Below, in pieces: positions 50,348-59,358 of a stretch of 64,000 nt of DNA. The stretch lies in the NCBI GenBank assembly GCA_964591275.1, contig CAZQAE010000006.1:46023-110022 (forward strand), written 5' to 3'. The position numbers and the translations under genes were made by a program. The notes beneath the pieces are model-generated. The model made no database searches and was not told the origin of the DNA. It saw only the letters and a program-made list of their open reading frames with translations. Each line of letters begins with the position of its first letter. The stretch's first letter is position 1. This stretch comes from G963674685 sp964591275. Its GTDB lineage: Bacteria; Lernaellota; Lernaellaia; JACKCT01.

Positions 50348-52426
50348 TTATCCACCGCAGCCGCAGCAGCCGCCAGTCACTTTGCCTTCCGGCCAGCCGG
50401 CGTCATCTTCCCCGTCATCCTTGGGAATATCTTGCGTTACGTCCGATCCCGTGTCGTCGTCAATGTCGTCGTCTTCGAATGTTTTGCATTCATCGTTGGC
50501 TTCGTCGCAGGGTTCGCCGTCCGGGCAGGGATTTCCACTGTGCATGCACGCGCCTTCACCCTCGTCGCAGGATTCGTCGCCATTGCACCACTCACCATCG
50601 TCCTCACAGGGATCTCCTGAATGCACGCATTCGCTGATGTCGTGATCGCAGTACTCGTCGCCGTTGCAGAATATGTTGTCGTCCAGGCAGGGCGTTCCGT
50701 CGCTGATGCACTCGTCGGTTGCCTCAACGCAGGTCGCCTCGGCATCGCAGTAAATTTCCAGACAGGGATCGCCGGAATGGTCGCAACGGTCGCGAGCCTC
50801 GTTGCAAACTTCGTCGCCGTTGCAATAAAGAGCATCGTCAGGGCATGGATTGCCGGAATTTCCGCATTGATCGTTTTGCTCGTTGCAGGTTTCCTCGCCA
50901 TTGCAAAAATCCCCATCATCCTCGCAGGGTGGATCGCCGGGCACGCATTCCTCCAGAACACATTCTTCCACGCCGTTGCAATACTGTCCGTCGTTGCAAT
51001 CCGAATCCTCCATGCAAATGCACACGAGCCGATAATCCGCCGTATCCGATGCGTCGGGCAGCGGATTGCCCTGCGCGGTCTCGGCTCCCGTCATGGTGCC
51101 GGTGTTTGTTCCATCCATATAATCGTCGCAATCGCCCGCAGCCCTGAAATGGATTTCAACGCTCGTTGAGCCATCCGGGCCAAGGTCGGAAGTGATCACA
51201 TTGCTCCAGTTGATCACGCCGTCATCGTTGTTGTCGTTGGAAGCCGGCACACTGTGCATGTATTGAAGATGGCTGGTGTCGTATTCGTCCTCAAGAGGGA
51301 TAACGCGGATTGAAGAGGAAGATTCGTTGGTGATAGTCACCGTGAAAATGACTTCCTCGCCGGTGTTGAACTGGCCGCCGGGGTGACTGGTCAATTCTTT
51401 TTCAAAGCGCGTTCCGAAGGCCAGCCTCGTAGCGATGATGCCCGTCGGCGTGCATTTGGACAAAAGGCCGGAGCAGTAATCCAGGTCGTAACTGTTGAGC
51501 TGAGACAGGCTGTCGGCGTCGAATACGCGCACGGTTGAAAGTCTGACGGGGAATGCGCTGTATGATCCGAGCGTCGCATAGACCAGACGTTCGTTTTCGT
51601 TGACATCGAGACCGCGCGCGCTGGTGTCCATCTGATGCCGCGTTTCCTGGCCGTTGGCCAGATTCATTCTTTGCAGGTAGTTGTGATCCTCCGGGAATAT
51701 ATCATCAACGCCGGGGTCATGCGCGACCGTGAAAATCAGCGGCGAGGATCTCGTGTTGTCCACAGCCATTCCGAGGCAATTGTCGGTGAATGTCGTTGAG
51801 CCGCGCAGGGCATGGCTGTCAATATCGAACCATCGGACAGTTGGCGTTCCATCGGTCACGAATATGACGTCGTTTCCGTCGACGTTTTCCTTGACGGAGA
51901 TGTCGTAAATTCCGTTGCCAGCCGGCGCTACCCAATGATCGACCGCACTAAAGGTCACCGTGTTGAAAACGAAAATATCTTTTTCTTCCCGATCAACCAC
52001 AAAAAGCTGATCACGGCTTTCCAATACGTCTATTCCCGCCAGATCGCTTGTGCCGCTCAAGGTAATCTGATTCAGACGTTCGCCGGACAGTGCGTTGACG
52101 ACATCCAGCTTATTGGAGTCTTCCACAGTGACGAAAACATGCTCGTGCTCCGCGTCCAGTCCCAAACTGATGGGACCACTGCCGCGGGTCGGGGGTCTGA
52201 GTTCCGCCACCCAGGTTAAAGTGGAAGCATCAACAGCCCAGATCGTCAGCGGGAAATCGCCGGCAAATAAACTAGCCTGGTCGGTGATCGTAAAGACCGT
52301 GCGAACGTCAGGAGCCGGTGTTTGCGCGTGGGCTATCGCGGCAAAAAAAACGATGAACAAAAAAGCAAAAAGAATCGTGCGAATCGATGTGCGTGAACTC
52401 AAAAACGCATTGACGTGATTCGTCAT
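50348..52426 (-). CDS. Secreted beta-propeller protein with Cys-rich repeats and Cys-Cys-Gly end
   Basis: 692 residues. The signal peptide ends AHAQ. Residues about 40-350 form a YVTN/NHL-like propeller (LAGIDVLESRDQLFVVDREEKDIFVFN and similar blades). About 355-455 is a DUF11-like Ig domain. About 460-640 has six or seven Cys-rich units of the type C-N-G-x-E-x-C ... H-S-G-x-P-C, as in many myxobacterial surface proteins. An acidic stretch (EDDDIDDD) and the C-terminus GGCCGCGG follow. The ending resembles the NCCG tail of the subtilase and may be a sorting or anchoring signal. No enzyme motif was seen. Confidence 0.82.
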   Translation of the reverse strand: MTNHVNAFLSSRTSIRTILFAFLFIVFFAAIAHAQTPAPDVRTVFTITDQASLFAGDFPLTIWAVDASTLTWVAELRPPTRGSGPISLGLDAEHEHVFVTVEDSNKLDVVNALSGERLNQITLSGTSDLAGIDVLESRDQLFVVDREEKDIFVFNTVTFSAVDHWVAPAGNGIYDISVKENVDGNDVIFVTDGTPTVRWFDIDSHALRGSTTFTDNCLGMAVDNTRSSPLIFTVAHDPGVDDIFPEDHNYLQRMNLANGQETRHQMDTSARGLDVNENERLVYATLGSYSAFPVRLSTVRVFDADSLSQLNSYDLDYCSGLLSKCTPTGIIATRLAFGTRFEKELTSHPGGQFNTGEEVIFTVTITNESSSSIRVIPLEDEYDTSHLQYMHSVPASNDNNDDGVINWSNVITSDLGPDGSTSVEIHFRAAGDCDDYMDGTNTGTMTGAETAQGNPLPDASDTADYRLVCICMEDSDCNDGQYCNGVEECVLEECVPGDPPCEDDGDFCNGEETCNEQNDQCGNSGNPCPDDALYCNGDEVCNEARDRCDHSGDPCLEIYCDAEATCVEATDECISDGTPCLDDNIFCNGDEYCDHDISECVHSGDPCEDDGEWCNGDESCDEGEGACMHSGNPCPDGEPCDEANDECKTFEDDDIDDDTGSDVTQDIPKDDGEDDAGWPEGKVTGGCCGCGG

Positions 52427-52932
52427 TTTTAACTCCTAAATTATTGTCCGTCAGAACCCAGTCGGTATTACCTTGAGATCAGGGTTTCCCGGATGACGCC
52501 TAGTGACTATTGAAAATACCACAAGGGTCAATCGAATAGCAAACGCCTCCGACAAATTACGAATTGCGAATGCGGGATTTCGAATACTGCAACCCCGGAA
52601 GGGCGTTACAATATTAGCCGTCGGTGTGAGCCGACGGGAAACAGGTAATTATTATTTCCGGCGAGCCCGAAGGGCGGCACTCTTTTCTCCGGGCGACGAG
52701 CTAATGATTTAAGGGATTCCCCGACTCGCCGACTTCGTCGGCTTCGCTCTTAAATGACAGCGTTTGTACATTTTTTCTTGGGGTGAAAAATTTTCACGAC
52801 CCGCGCAAAGCCCTGTCATAATTGCCTTTGCCAACAGCGCAAATAGCTCAAACGCTTCCGGAAAATTACGAATTGCGAATGTGAAATTACGAATGGGAAG
52901 CATTCGCCATTCCGAAACTCATACTTCATACC
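52427..52932. other. Intergenic region with repeats
   Basis: No gene is recognised. A repeat AAATTACGAATTGCGAATG occurs at about 52553-52571 and again at about 52863-52881, built on a 7-bp period (ATTACGA, ATTGCGA). It brackets the family 2 element at 52698-52849. Inverted pairs GCCGTCGG/CCGACGG (about 52618-52637) and an ATACTTC/ATACCTC array next to the acylase stop are also present. Confidence 0.6.
52698..52849. mobile_element. Inverted-repeat element, family 2 copy B
   Basis: It is inverted relative to 22362-22552. The right end GCAAATAGCTC (52839-52849) is exact and the left end GAGCTAATGATTT is degenerate. Shared blocks include GTCATTTAAGAGCGAAGC and the CAGGGCTTTGCGCGGGTCGTG block. 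It is about 40 bp shorter than copy A, with the loss on the degenerate side. Confidence 0.65.
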
Positions 52933-55353
52933 TCAGCGGCGCGGCGTCAAAGTGACGACCGAGATAATGCTGGCTTCCATAAGCTGCGAATCGGAATAGA
53001 GCAGTTTGTGGTCTTCGCCCCGATACCAGGAATTGAGGAAGTTGATGTACGACTCGTGCCCGGGAATTTCCGACTGCCCGCCCGCGACAGCGATTCGAGC
53101 CGATTCCGGCTCGGCCATGTCGATCATAAAGCGCAAAGAGGGATGAGATTGCGTGTCGTATGTCTGGCCGTAGCGAAAGGCGCCGGAATGTATCGTGGCG
53201 CCGTCGCCTCCAAAGGGCAGCGGCGTAATCCGATATTCCTTGCCGATCAAGGCCGCCTCCGACAGCGGGTGTTTGAAATAAACCCGGTGCAAATCCCCCC
53301 AGGTCGCCGTGCCCAGCAAGCCGCCGAAACGCATGGCCAGTTCGCTGCCCGTCGTTGACAGCGCTTTTTTGATGAGAATATCGCGCTGGCGACCGTCTTT
53401 CCACAGGGCGGTCTCGCGCCGCGCAATGCCGTCGAAAGGCACCTGGGAAAATGGCGGTCGAGCCAAATAAGCCCGCCTGGCGTATGGCGGAAGATCGGCG
53501 ACCGATTCCAGGACGAAATGCGTGAGGAAAACTTCGTAATAAAGCGCGCCGTGAGAATCAGAGGCGACTCGCCTGTCCCAATCATTAAGGACATCCATAG
53601 TCTGGCGCAGGTCCGAGCCGGCGCCGGCGATTCCAGTCACGTAGGGCAAAACCGCGTCCGCCTGTCGGTTGAACACATCCATTTGAATCTGGCGGGAATC
53701 GTCCAAAGTCAGGGCGTCATTAGCGCCGAGCAATTCCCTGAGCCGGTCGTGCCGAAAGGGCGCTGACCAGGACATGGTGATAACATCGGCCTTGGCGTGA
53801 TTGGGGCGGTTGTTGGCGGTGGCGATGAAGCCCTCATCGCCGCCATCGCCTTCCGGCCTGGAATCGAAAGGCAAAAGGGCGAACCAATCCTGTTTCGGAT
53901 CGGCAGCGTTTTTTGGCATCAGTCCGGCGAAGCCTTTACGGACGGGGATGTCGCCGGTCATGATCCAACCGTAGCCGCCGCCCACGTCGGCGTAAACGAG
54001 GTTGGCGTAGCACAGATTCAGGCCTTGGGCGGTCTCTTTTAAGGCGGCTGCCGATTGGGATCGCATGAGGGCGAAACCGGCGTCGATGTCGCCGCCCGGC
54101 TCCCACCCCGTCCAGCGTAAGGAAACGGCGCTTTTGCTGCCCGGCGCAATCTCCGTGATAATGGGTCCGAAGGCGCCGCCGTACATATCCCGCTGCATCA
54201 GCATTTTGCCCGCGCCGAGTCGCACACTGCGCGAGGGCATGGATTCCCATTTGTCGCCGAGACGATATTCTTTTTTGTCCGCATTGATGCTTTCAATGGC
54301 CAGATCGACAACATCGGCCCTGGACGAGGAGATGGCCCAGGCCACAGAGCCATTATGTCCGACGCGGCAAAAAGGAACGCCGACGGGAAAGGCTCCGGCA
54401 ACATTGAAGCGACGGCTTGAAAGATGAGCGACAAACCAGAAGCCGGGGGCCGAAGCGGCGGAATGCGTGTTCGCCGCCAGGATGGGCTTGCCGCCCGCGC
54501 TTCGCTTTCCGGAAACGCTAAAGGCCATGCTGGCGCCGGTGAAGGGCAGCAAGTGAATTTCCGCCCGGCTGAGAGTATCGAACATTTCCATGCCGTGAAT
54601 GAAACGCACGCCGCGCAGATCGTTTCTCATCTCGTCGAGGTAAACGAAGAAATCCGAACGCAGCGGGTAATGCGGGGAAAGAAGATCGACGATGCGCTCG
54701 ACAGGCGTCCCGGCCTGCAGGGCGCGCACGGCGAAAATTTCATCCGCAAAATTCTGCGCGGAACTCCAGGCGTTGAGCATCATCAACTCAGCGGTGTTTG
54801 CGGCCGTCCACGGTTCAAATGTTCGCCCGCCCAGTCGCTCGGGCATGGAATAGGGGGCCGAAAGGCTTTTGCTTTGCCGATTTACCTCGACGAAGGCGTT
54901 GACGCCGGTAGCGAATGCCTTGAGGACGGCCCTGTTTTTGTCCGAGGCATTGTGCAAAAGGCGTTTGCCGGAATCGCTAAAATCCAGAATGCGCAGGAAG
55001 TAATCCACTTCCAGAACATCGACAATCGTCTTCTTTTCACCGGTCCGCACCGTTTTTGTGGGGCCGTAAACTTCCGACAACCTCCCCTGCGCGACGTGTC
55101 GTAAAATATCCATCTGGTGCAGCCGAGCCGAGGCCATGGCATATCCCAGGGCATAGAAGGCGTCCTTGTCATCGGAAGCCGTGATGTGCGGAACGAAATA
55201 GCGGTCATAGTCGATGCGCACCGATTCCGTCAGTCCTCGGGTCTCAAAGGTGGCGTCGCCGGGTTGCGGAAATCCGGCGCCGATCCATTTTCCAGCGCAT
55301 CCCGTAAAAAGAAGCGTCGCGAAAATCGCGAAAAAGGAAATTCTGTTTTTCAT
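52933..55353 (-). CDS. Penicillin acylase family (Ntn hydrolase) lipoprotein
   Basis: 806 residues. The lipobox is LLFTGC near residue 19. The alpha-chain region has VRIDYDRYFVPHITASDDKDAFYALGYAMASARLHQMDILRHVAQGRLSEVYG, a strong family signature. The beta-chain nucleophile is normally Ser in GSNNW. Here the aligned stretch is TGASMAFSVSGKRSAGGKPILAANTH, keeping Ser but losing Asn-Asn-Trp, so self-cleavage and activity are uncertain. The later ATANNRP and GALYYEVF stretches fit the family. Members cut amide bonds of penicillins, acyl-homoserine lactones or acyl-peptides. Confidence 0.88.
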   Translation of the reverse strand: MKNRISFFAIFATLLFTGCAGKWIGAGFPQPGDATFETRGLTESVRIDYDRYFVPHITASDDKDAFYALGYAMASARLHQMDILRHVAQGRLSEVYGPTKTVRTGEKKTIVDVLEVDYFLRILDFSDSGKRLLHNASDKNRAVLKAFATGVNAFVEVNRQSKSLSAPYSMPERLGGRTFEPWTAANTAELMMLNAWSSAQNFADEIFAVRALQAGTPVERIVDLLSPHYPLRSDFFVYLDEMRNDLRGVRFIHGMEMFDTLSRAEIHLLPFTGASMAFSVSGKRSAGGKPILAANTHSAASAPGFWFVAHLSSRRFNVAGAFPVGVPFCRVGHNGSVAWAISSSRADVVDLAIESINADKKEYRLGDKWESMPSRSVRLGAGKMLMQRDMYGGAFGPIITEIAPGSKSAVSLRWTGWEPGGDIDAGFALMRSQSAAALKETAQGLNLCYANLVYADVGGGYGWIMTGDIPVRKGFAGLMPKNAADPKQDWFALLPFDSRPEGDGGDEGFIATANNRPNHAKADVITMSWSAPFRHDRLRELLGANDALTLDDSRQIQMDVFNRQADAVLPYVTGIAGAGSDLRQTMDVLNDWDRRVASDSHGALYYEVFLTHFVLESVADLPPYARRAYLARPPFSQVPFDGIARRETALWKDGRQRDILIKKALSTTGSELAMRFGGLLGTATWGDLHRVYFKHPLSEAALIGKEYRITPLPFGGDGATIHSGAFRYGQTYDTQSHPSLRFMIDMAEPESARIAVAGGQSEIPGHESYINFLNSWYRGEDHKLLYSDSQLMEASIISVVTLTPRR

Positions 55354-55423
55354 GTCGAGATCCGGTCGTTATGGAATAGTGATATTTAACCACATGGTCG
55401 TGTATTTTTTTTACGATGCAAAC

Positions 55424-55684
55424 TCATCGTCGTCTTGGCAAGGCACGCCGCGCCATGTGGTTTTGCATCGGTCCACGGCTGAACGTCTTAATGGACATGG
55501 CGTCCGCGTCAATTTCCTCCCGCGATCCTACAGACCTTCCGCACTGCTTACACCGGTAGTCGTAGAGATTTTTGCGAGGCAGCACCAAAAGAAGCACTTC
55601 GCGCACTTCCACCACCATTTTGCAATGCTGACAAAATAACTGCGTGGCTTGAAATTCCTGAAATTGCGTCATCTTGAAAATCAT
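55424..55684 (-). CDS. Small zinc-ribbon protein
   Basis: 86 residues from ATG 55684 (alternative ATG 55672). The core is ATQLFCQHCKMVVEVREVLLLVLPRKNLYDYRCKQCGRSVG: two Cys-x2-Cys knuckles 26 residues apart with the second ending in Gly, a plausible zinc ribbon. The C-terminus is basic (ARRALPRRR). No family name can be given. No strong ribosome site is visible for either start, and the true N-terminus is uncertain. It is divergent from the TPR lipoprotein gene. Confidence 0.5.
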   Translation of the reverse strand: MIFKMTQFQEFQATQLFCQHCKMVVEVREVLLLVLPRKNLYDYRCKQCGRSVGSREEIDADAMSIKTFSRGPMQNHMARRALPRRR

Positions 55685-55896
55685 TATAGGAAGCGATTCG
55701 CCGATGTCGAGGGGGAAGCACTGTTTTAATGCTGGATTCGCGAAAGATCCCCAAACGGGACTCCAGGCGACTGGAGAAACCGCACTGACCACCATCCACT
55801 GACTGAGCCAGGCAAAAGATATTTGACGGCAGTCAGCTGGTCTTTTAAACTTTGCGTCGAAGAGGAATATTATTACCAGATCCTACGAAGAACCAA

Positions 55897-57825
55897 ATGA
55901 TCGATAAAATCACCGTTTTCGCCGCTTTGGTGCTTTTGACGCTGAGCCTGACCCGGTGCAATAATTCCGTGGAAAGCGAAAAAAAAATTCCGGCGCCCCA
56001 GCGCATCGAACAGCCATCGCCGACACCTGATGAAAAGCGCACTCCCAGCGACTTGTTGGTCGATCAGGCAAACGAATTGGTCGAGCACGGGCCGAAAGAC
56101 AGCTCCGGAAAACCCTATAAAAAAATGATCGGTCTTTTGGAAGACGCCCTCGCAAGTGATCCCGACAACGACCGCTTCTATTTCCAACTGGCGCGTTTAT
56201 ACAATCTGACTACGATTTACAATGAAAATGAAGAGAATATGGTCGAGGACAAGCTAAAAATCCGGCGGATGTTCGAAAAAGCCATCGAAATCAATCCAAA
56301 AAACCTCGAAGCTGTATCTGAATACGCATCATTTCTTTCGGCCAGTGGTTCGCCTGAAGATAAGATTTATGTCAGCGAACTTTTTATGAAAATCATTGAG
56401 ACCCAGCCCGACAGATTGAGCGCATATTTTGATCTGGCGGAAAATCTGAAACAAATGAATGATTACGCACAAAGCCGCAAGGTTCTGCAAAAGGCGGAAA
56501 AGATTGTTCGCGACTCGCCGAAATCCGAAAAACCAGGGCTGATGCTCTATCATGACCTCGGGGAGCAATACCGTAGAATGAGGGAGTTCTCCAAAGCCGA
56601 ATCCATTTTGAGAGAAGGCGCGAAACTGGCCAATGGATTAGGCGAGCATCTGGTTTACGCGCAGTTAATAGCGGAGTTGGGTCGCGTTTTTACCGAATCG
56701 GGAAAATTTGACGCCGCCGAAAAGGCTTTTAAAGAATCGGCGCAAAAAATGAAGAGCATCGAGGTCAAGGAGGAAAGTTATTGGGGTTGCCTGTATCACG
56801 CTTTCGGAGCGCTTTATGCGGAGATGAAGCAGAACAAACTGGCGTGCGTGTCGTACAGGGAGTCAGCAGACCGGGAGGAAGTGAATTATATCACTCAATT
56901 TGAGGCGTCTTTGTCGTGTTATCTGTCCGGGGATAACGCCAATGCCCTGAAATATGCGGACCGCGCGACAATCGCGAAAGAACAGCGATTTGCCCCCGAC
57001 GTGCGGGTCAATATTGTCAAAGGCTTTGCTCTGCTGGCTGATAATCGATCCGACGAGGCGCAAACAATCTTCGAGGAGATAAAAGAAGATCAACATGGGG
57101 CCGAAGCATACGTGGGATTGGGACGGATTCACTTGGCGGCGTCCCGGCTGCCCGAAGCGCGGCGGCATCTGAAATTAGGCCTCAAACTTCACCAAGAAAC
57201 TCCAGTGAACACGCACTTCACCGGCATCCAAAAGGAATATAATCTGTTCATAAAAGAATTGGCCCTGCTCGGTTTGGGTTTTGTGTCCGCGCTGGAGGAA
57301 AAACATGCGGAAGCCATCAAATATTTCAATAGAGTTCTTGAACTCAGACCGGATAACATTACGGCGCTTTTGGCTAAAGGAAACGACCTGGGCCGACGGA
57401 AAAAGTACGTTGAGGCGATTGCGACGATCAATAAGGTTTTCGAATTAAGTCCAAACAACGCCCGTGCGCTTTCGGAACTCGCCCTGATTCATTTCAACTC
57501 GGGCGACCTGAAAAAGGCCGAGCAATATTTTAGCAAAGCTCGCGACGCCGGCGATCAGGGCTATACCTGCCCATACGAAGGATTGGGCCTGGTCTATCTG
57601 AGGCAGGGCCGCGTGAAAGAGGCGAAAGCAAATCTGCAAAAGGCTATCGAAATAAATCCTGACGTCGAATATAAAAAATTCAACGCGCTGGCGAAGATAT
57701 TTCTCAAGGAGGGGAAAAAGGGAAAGGCTAAAGAGCTATTGGAAAAATCCATCGCCAACAATCCGCACGATAATGAAGCCAGGGAACTGCTGGCTGAAAA
57801 TTTTTATGTCGTTCCCAAATCCTAA
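55897..57825 (+). CDS. TPR-repeat lipoprotein
   Basis: 642 residues. A signal peptide with lipobox LSLTRC (Cys about 21) is followed by a Pro/Glu-rich linker and about a dozen TPR units from residue 65 to the end, for example KKYVEAIATINKVFELSPNNARALSELALIHFNSGDLKKAEQYFSKA and GRVKEAKANLQKAIEINPDVEY. TPR arrays are protein-binding scaffolds; with a lipid anchor it would act on the periplasmic side of a membrane. The specific partner is unknown. The ribosome site before ATG 55897 is weak (GAAG). Confidence 0.85.
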   Translation: MIDKITVFAALVLLTLSLTRCNNSVESEKKIPAPQRIEQPSPTPDEKRTPSDLLVDQANELVEHGPKDSSGKPYKKMIGLLEDALASDPDNDRFYFQLARLYNLTTIYNENEENMVEDKLKIRRMFEKAIEINPKNLEAVSEYASFLSASGSPEDKIYVSELFMKIIETQPDRLSAYFDLAENLKQMNDYAQSRKVLQKAEKIVRDSPKSEKPGLMLYHDLGEQYRRMREFSKAESILREGAKLANGLGEHLVYAQLIAELGRVFTESGKFDAAEKAFKESAQKMKSIEVKEESYWGCLYHAFGALYAEMKQNKLACVSYRESADREEVNYITQFEASLSCYLSGDNANALKYADRATIAKEQRFAPDVRVNIVKGFALLADNRSDEAQTIFEEIKEDQHGAEAYVGLGRIHLAASRLPEARRHLKLGLKLHQETPVNTHFTGIQKEYNLFIKELALLGLGFVSALEEKHAEAIKYFNRVLELRPDNITALLAKGNDLGRRKKYVEAIATINKVFELSPNNARALSELALIHFNSGDLKKAEQYFSKARDAGDQGYTCPYEGLGLVYLRQGRVKEAKANLQKAIEINPDVEYKKFNALAKIFLKEGKKGKAKELLEKSIANNPHDNEARELLAENFYVVPKS

Positions 57826-57864
57826 CCATTTTATGCGGTCCGAATTGACAAAGCAGAGAAAATA

Positions 57865-58785
57865 ATGCGCCTTAAAGTCAACGCGGAAGCCTCCGGCACA
57901 AGGCTTGATGTCTTTGTCGCGCAGACAATTTCCGATCTGTCCCGAAAGAAAGCCGCCTTGATCATCGAAGCCGGCCAGGTTCTTATCGATGGACGGAAGG
58001 GGCGAAAAGGCGATGTCGTCGTCGCCGGACAGACCGTGACGATGAGCATGCCCGCAGGAGCGAACAGCGTTCTTCCAGACGACGATTGCCCCATTGTCCT
58101 ACTGTATGAGGATGAGCATATCGTCGCCATCAACAAACCCGCCGGACGGCATTGCGCGCTTTTGAAATCATCGGATCGAGGGACCGTCGCGCAGGTCCTC
58201 GTCGCGAAGTATCCGGCTATGACCGAGGTCGGACCTCCGCTCGAGCCCGGCATAGCGCACCGGCTGGATTATTGGACATCCGGGATATTGCTGGCGGCAA
58301 AAAACTCGAAAAGCTACGCGGCGCTACGCCGTGTATTTCAAAAACACGATGTTCGCAAACAATACCTAGCCATATGCTCCGGTAATCCGCCCAATTCTTT
58401 TTTCATTGGCGAACCGATCTCCCATCCGTCGCGGCGTGCGGGGCATGTGATGGTCGGCGAGGGGAAAGGGCGCAGCGCAACTCGCGCCGAAACGCAGTTA
58501 AGCACGGAAGATCGAGCGGGCGAATTTGCGTTGGTGCGTGCGTTGTGCTCGACGGGCGCAATGCACCAGGTCCGTGCGCACCTCGCCCACGCGGGCCATC
58601 CTCTGATAGGCGATGAGCAGTATGGCGGTCCGCCGGAGCCTGATGGTCGATTCTATCTTCATGCGCAAAGGATTGAGTTTCCCCACCCTGCCGGCGGTGA
58701 AAGGATTCAACTTTGCTGCGGGGCGCCGGATGATTTTCTTAAACGGGTCAAAGCGCTTGGCCTTAATCTGGCGTCAAACGGATAA
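57865..58785 (+). CDS. RluA-family pseudouridine synthase
   Basis: 306 residues. An N-terminal S4 RNA-binding domain (about 1-65) is followed by the catalytic domain with ILYEDEHIVAINKPAG-type sequence (LLYEDEHIVAINKPAG), the active-site motif HRLDYWTSGILL with catalytic Asp, and the C-terminal RAHLAHAGHPLIGDEQYGG. RluA enzymes convert specific uridines of 23S rRNA or tRNA to pseudouridine. Tyr replaces the commonly found Lys/Arg after HRLD. Which of the RluA, RluC or RluD specificities applies cannot be told. It lies 39 bp after the TPR lipoprotein gene. Confidence 0.93.
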   Translation: MRLKVNAEASGTRLDVFVAQTISDLSRKKAALIIEAGQVLIDGRKGRKGDVVVAGQTVTMSMPAGANSVLPDDDCPIVLLYEDEHIVAINKPAGRHCALLKSSDRGTVAQVLVAKYPAMTEVGPPLEPGIAHRLDYWTSGILLAAKNSKSYAALRRVFQKHDVRKQYLAICSGNPPNSFFIGEPISHPSRRAGHVMVGEGKGRSATRAETQLSTEDRAGEFALVRALCSTGAMHQVRAHLAHAGHPLIGDEQYGGPPEPDGRFYLHAQRIEFPHPAGGERIQLCCGAPDDFLKRVKALGLNLASNG

Positions 58786-58800
58786 CTAAGGATGCGAATT

Positions 58801-59187
58801 TCAGGGCAAATTCACTTCAATAGGCCAACCACCGGGATCCTTCGTCACGCACTTGGGCTTATAATGATCAAACAAGAACTTGACGATGCCGTCCCTGATG
58901 GCCTTGTCTGAAATGACCGCGTATTCAAAGCCACACTCATGATGCTCGATCATTTTTTTCACGCAGGGATTTGTTTCATTCTCGGATATGTGCCCCAGAA
59001 GGGTCTTTTCCAAGTCCTCGGTCTGGCCCACAAAAAATACAACCCATTTGTTTTTTTCCTGCTTGCGCCAAAGAAGATAAACGCCCGGTTCCATGGGAGC
59101 ATATCGCCTGATTTCTGCGGAATCGAATTGGCCGTGAAATATTGACCAATCGACGATGACTGAACCTGCAAAGTTGTCTTCGACCAT
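58801..59187 (-). CDS. Degenerate GIY-YIG-like small protein
   Basis: 128 residues. The segment EPGVYLLWRKQEKNKWVVFFVGQTEDLEKTLLGHISENETNPCVKKMIEH follows the GIY-YIG nuclease layout, with GVY and FVG in place of GIY and YIG and a spacing of about 14 residues. The usual catalytic Arg and Glu are not clearly present. It may be an inactive relative. No signal peptide. It stands alone between RluA and a TPR gene. Confidence 0.6.
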   Translation of the reverse strand: MVEDNFAGSVIVDWSIFHGQFDSAEIRRYAPMEPGVYLLWRKQEKNKWVVFFVGQTEDLEKTLLGHISENETNPCVKKMIEHHECGFEYAVISDKAIRDGIVKFLFDHYKPKCVTKDPGGWPIEVNLP

Positions 59188-59358
59188 TGCCTGTCCCCCG
59201 AGTCGCTGGATATAATATCACTGACGGCGCTTGAATCACGAAACTTATGCTCACTATAAATGTTTGGATGCCACAATGCCAATAGAAATCGAAGCACTCC
59301 TTGACCGGGCCGGAAGACGTGGGATAGAGTTTGCCAGCATTATTTGGTGGTGATCAGT

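Noticed and set aside
59276..59353. 25-codon frame just upstream of the exported TPR gene
   Set aside because: No ribosome site and no attenuator-like structure; a leader peptide cannot be supported.
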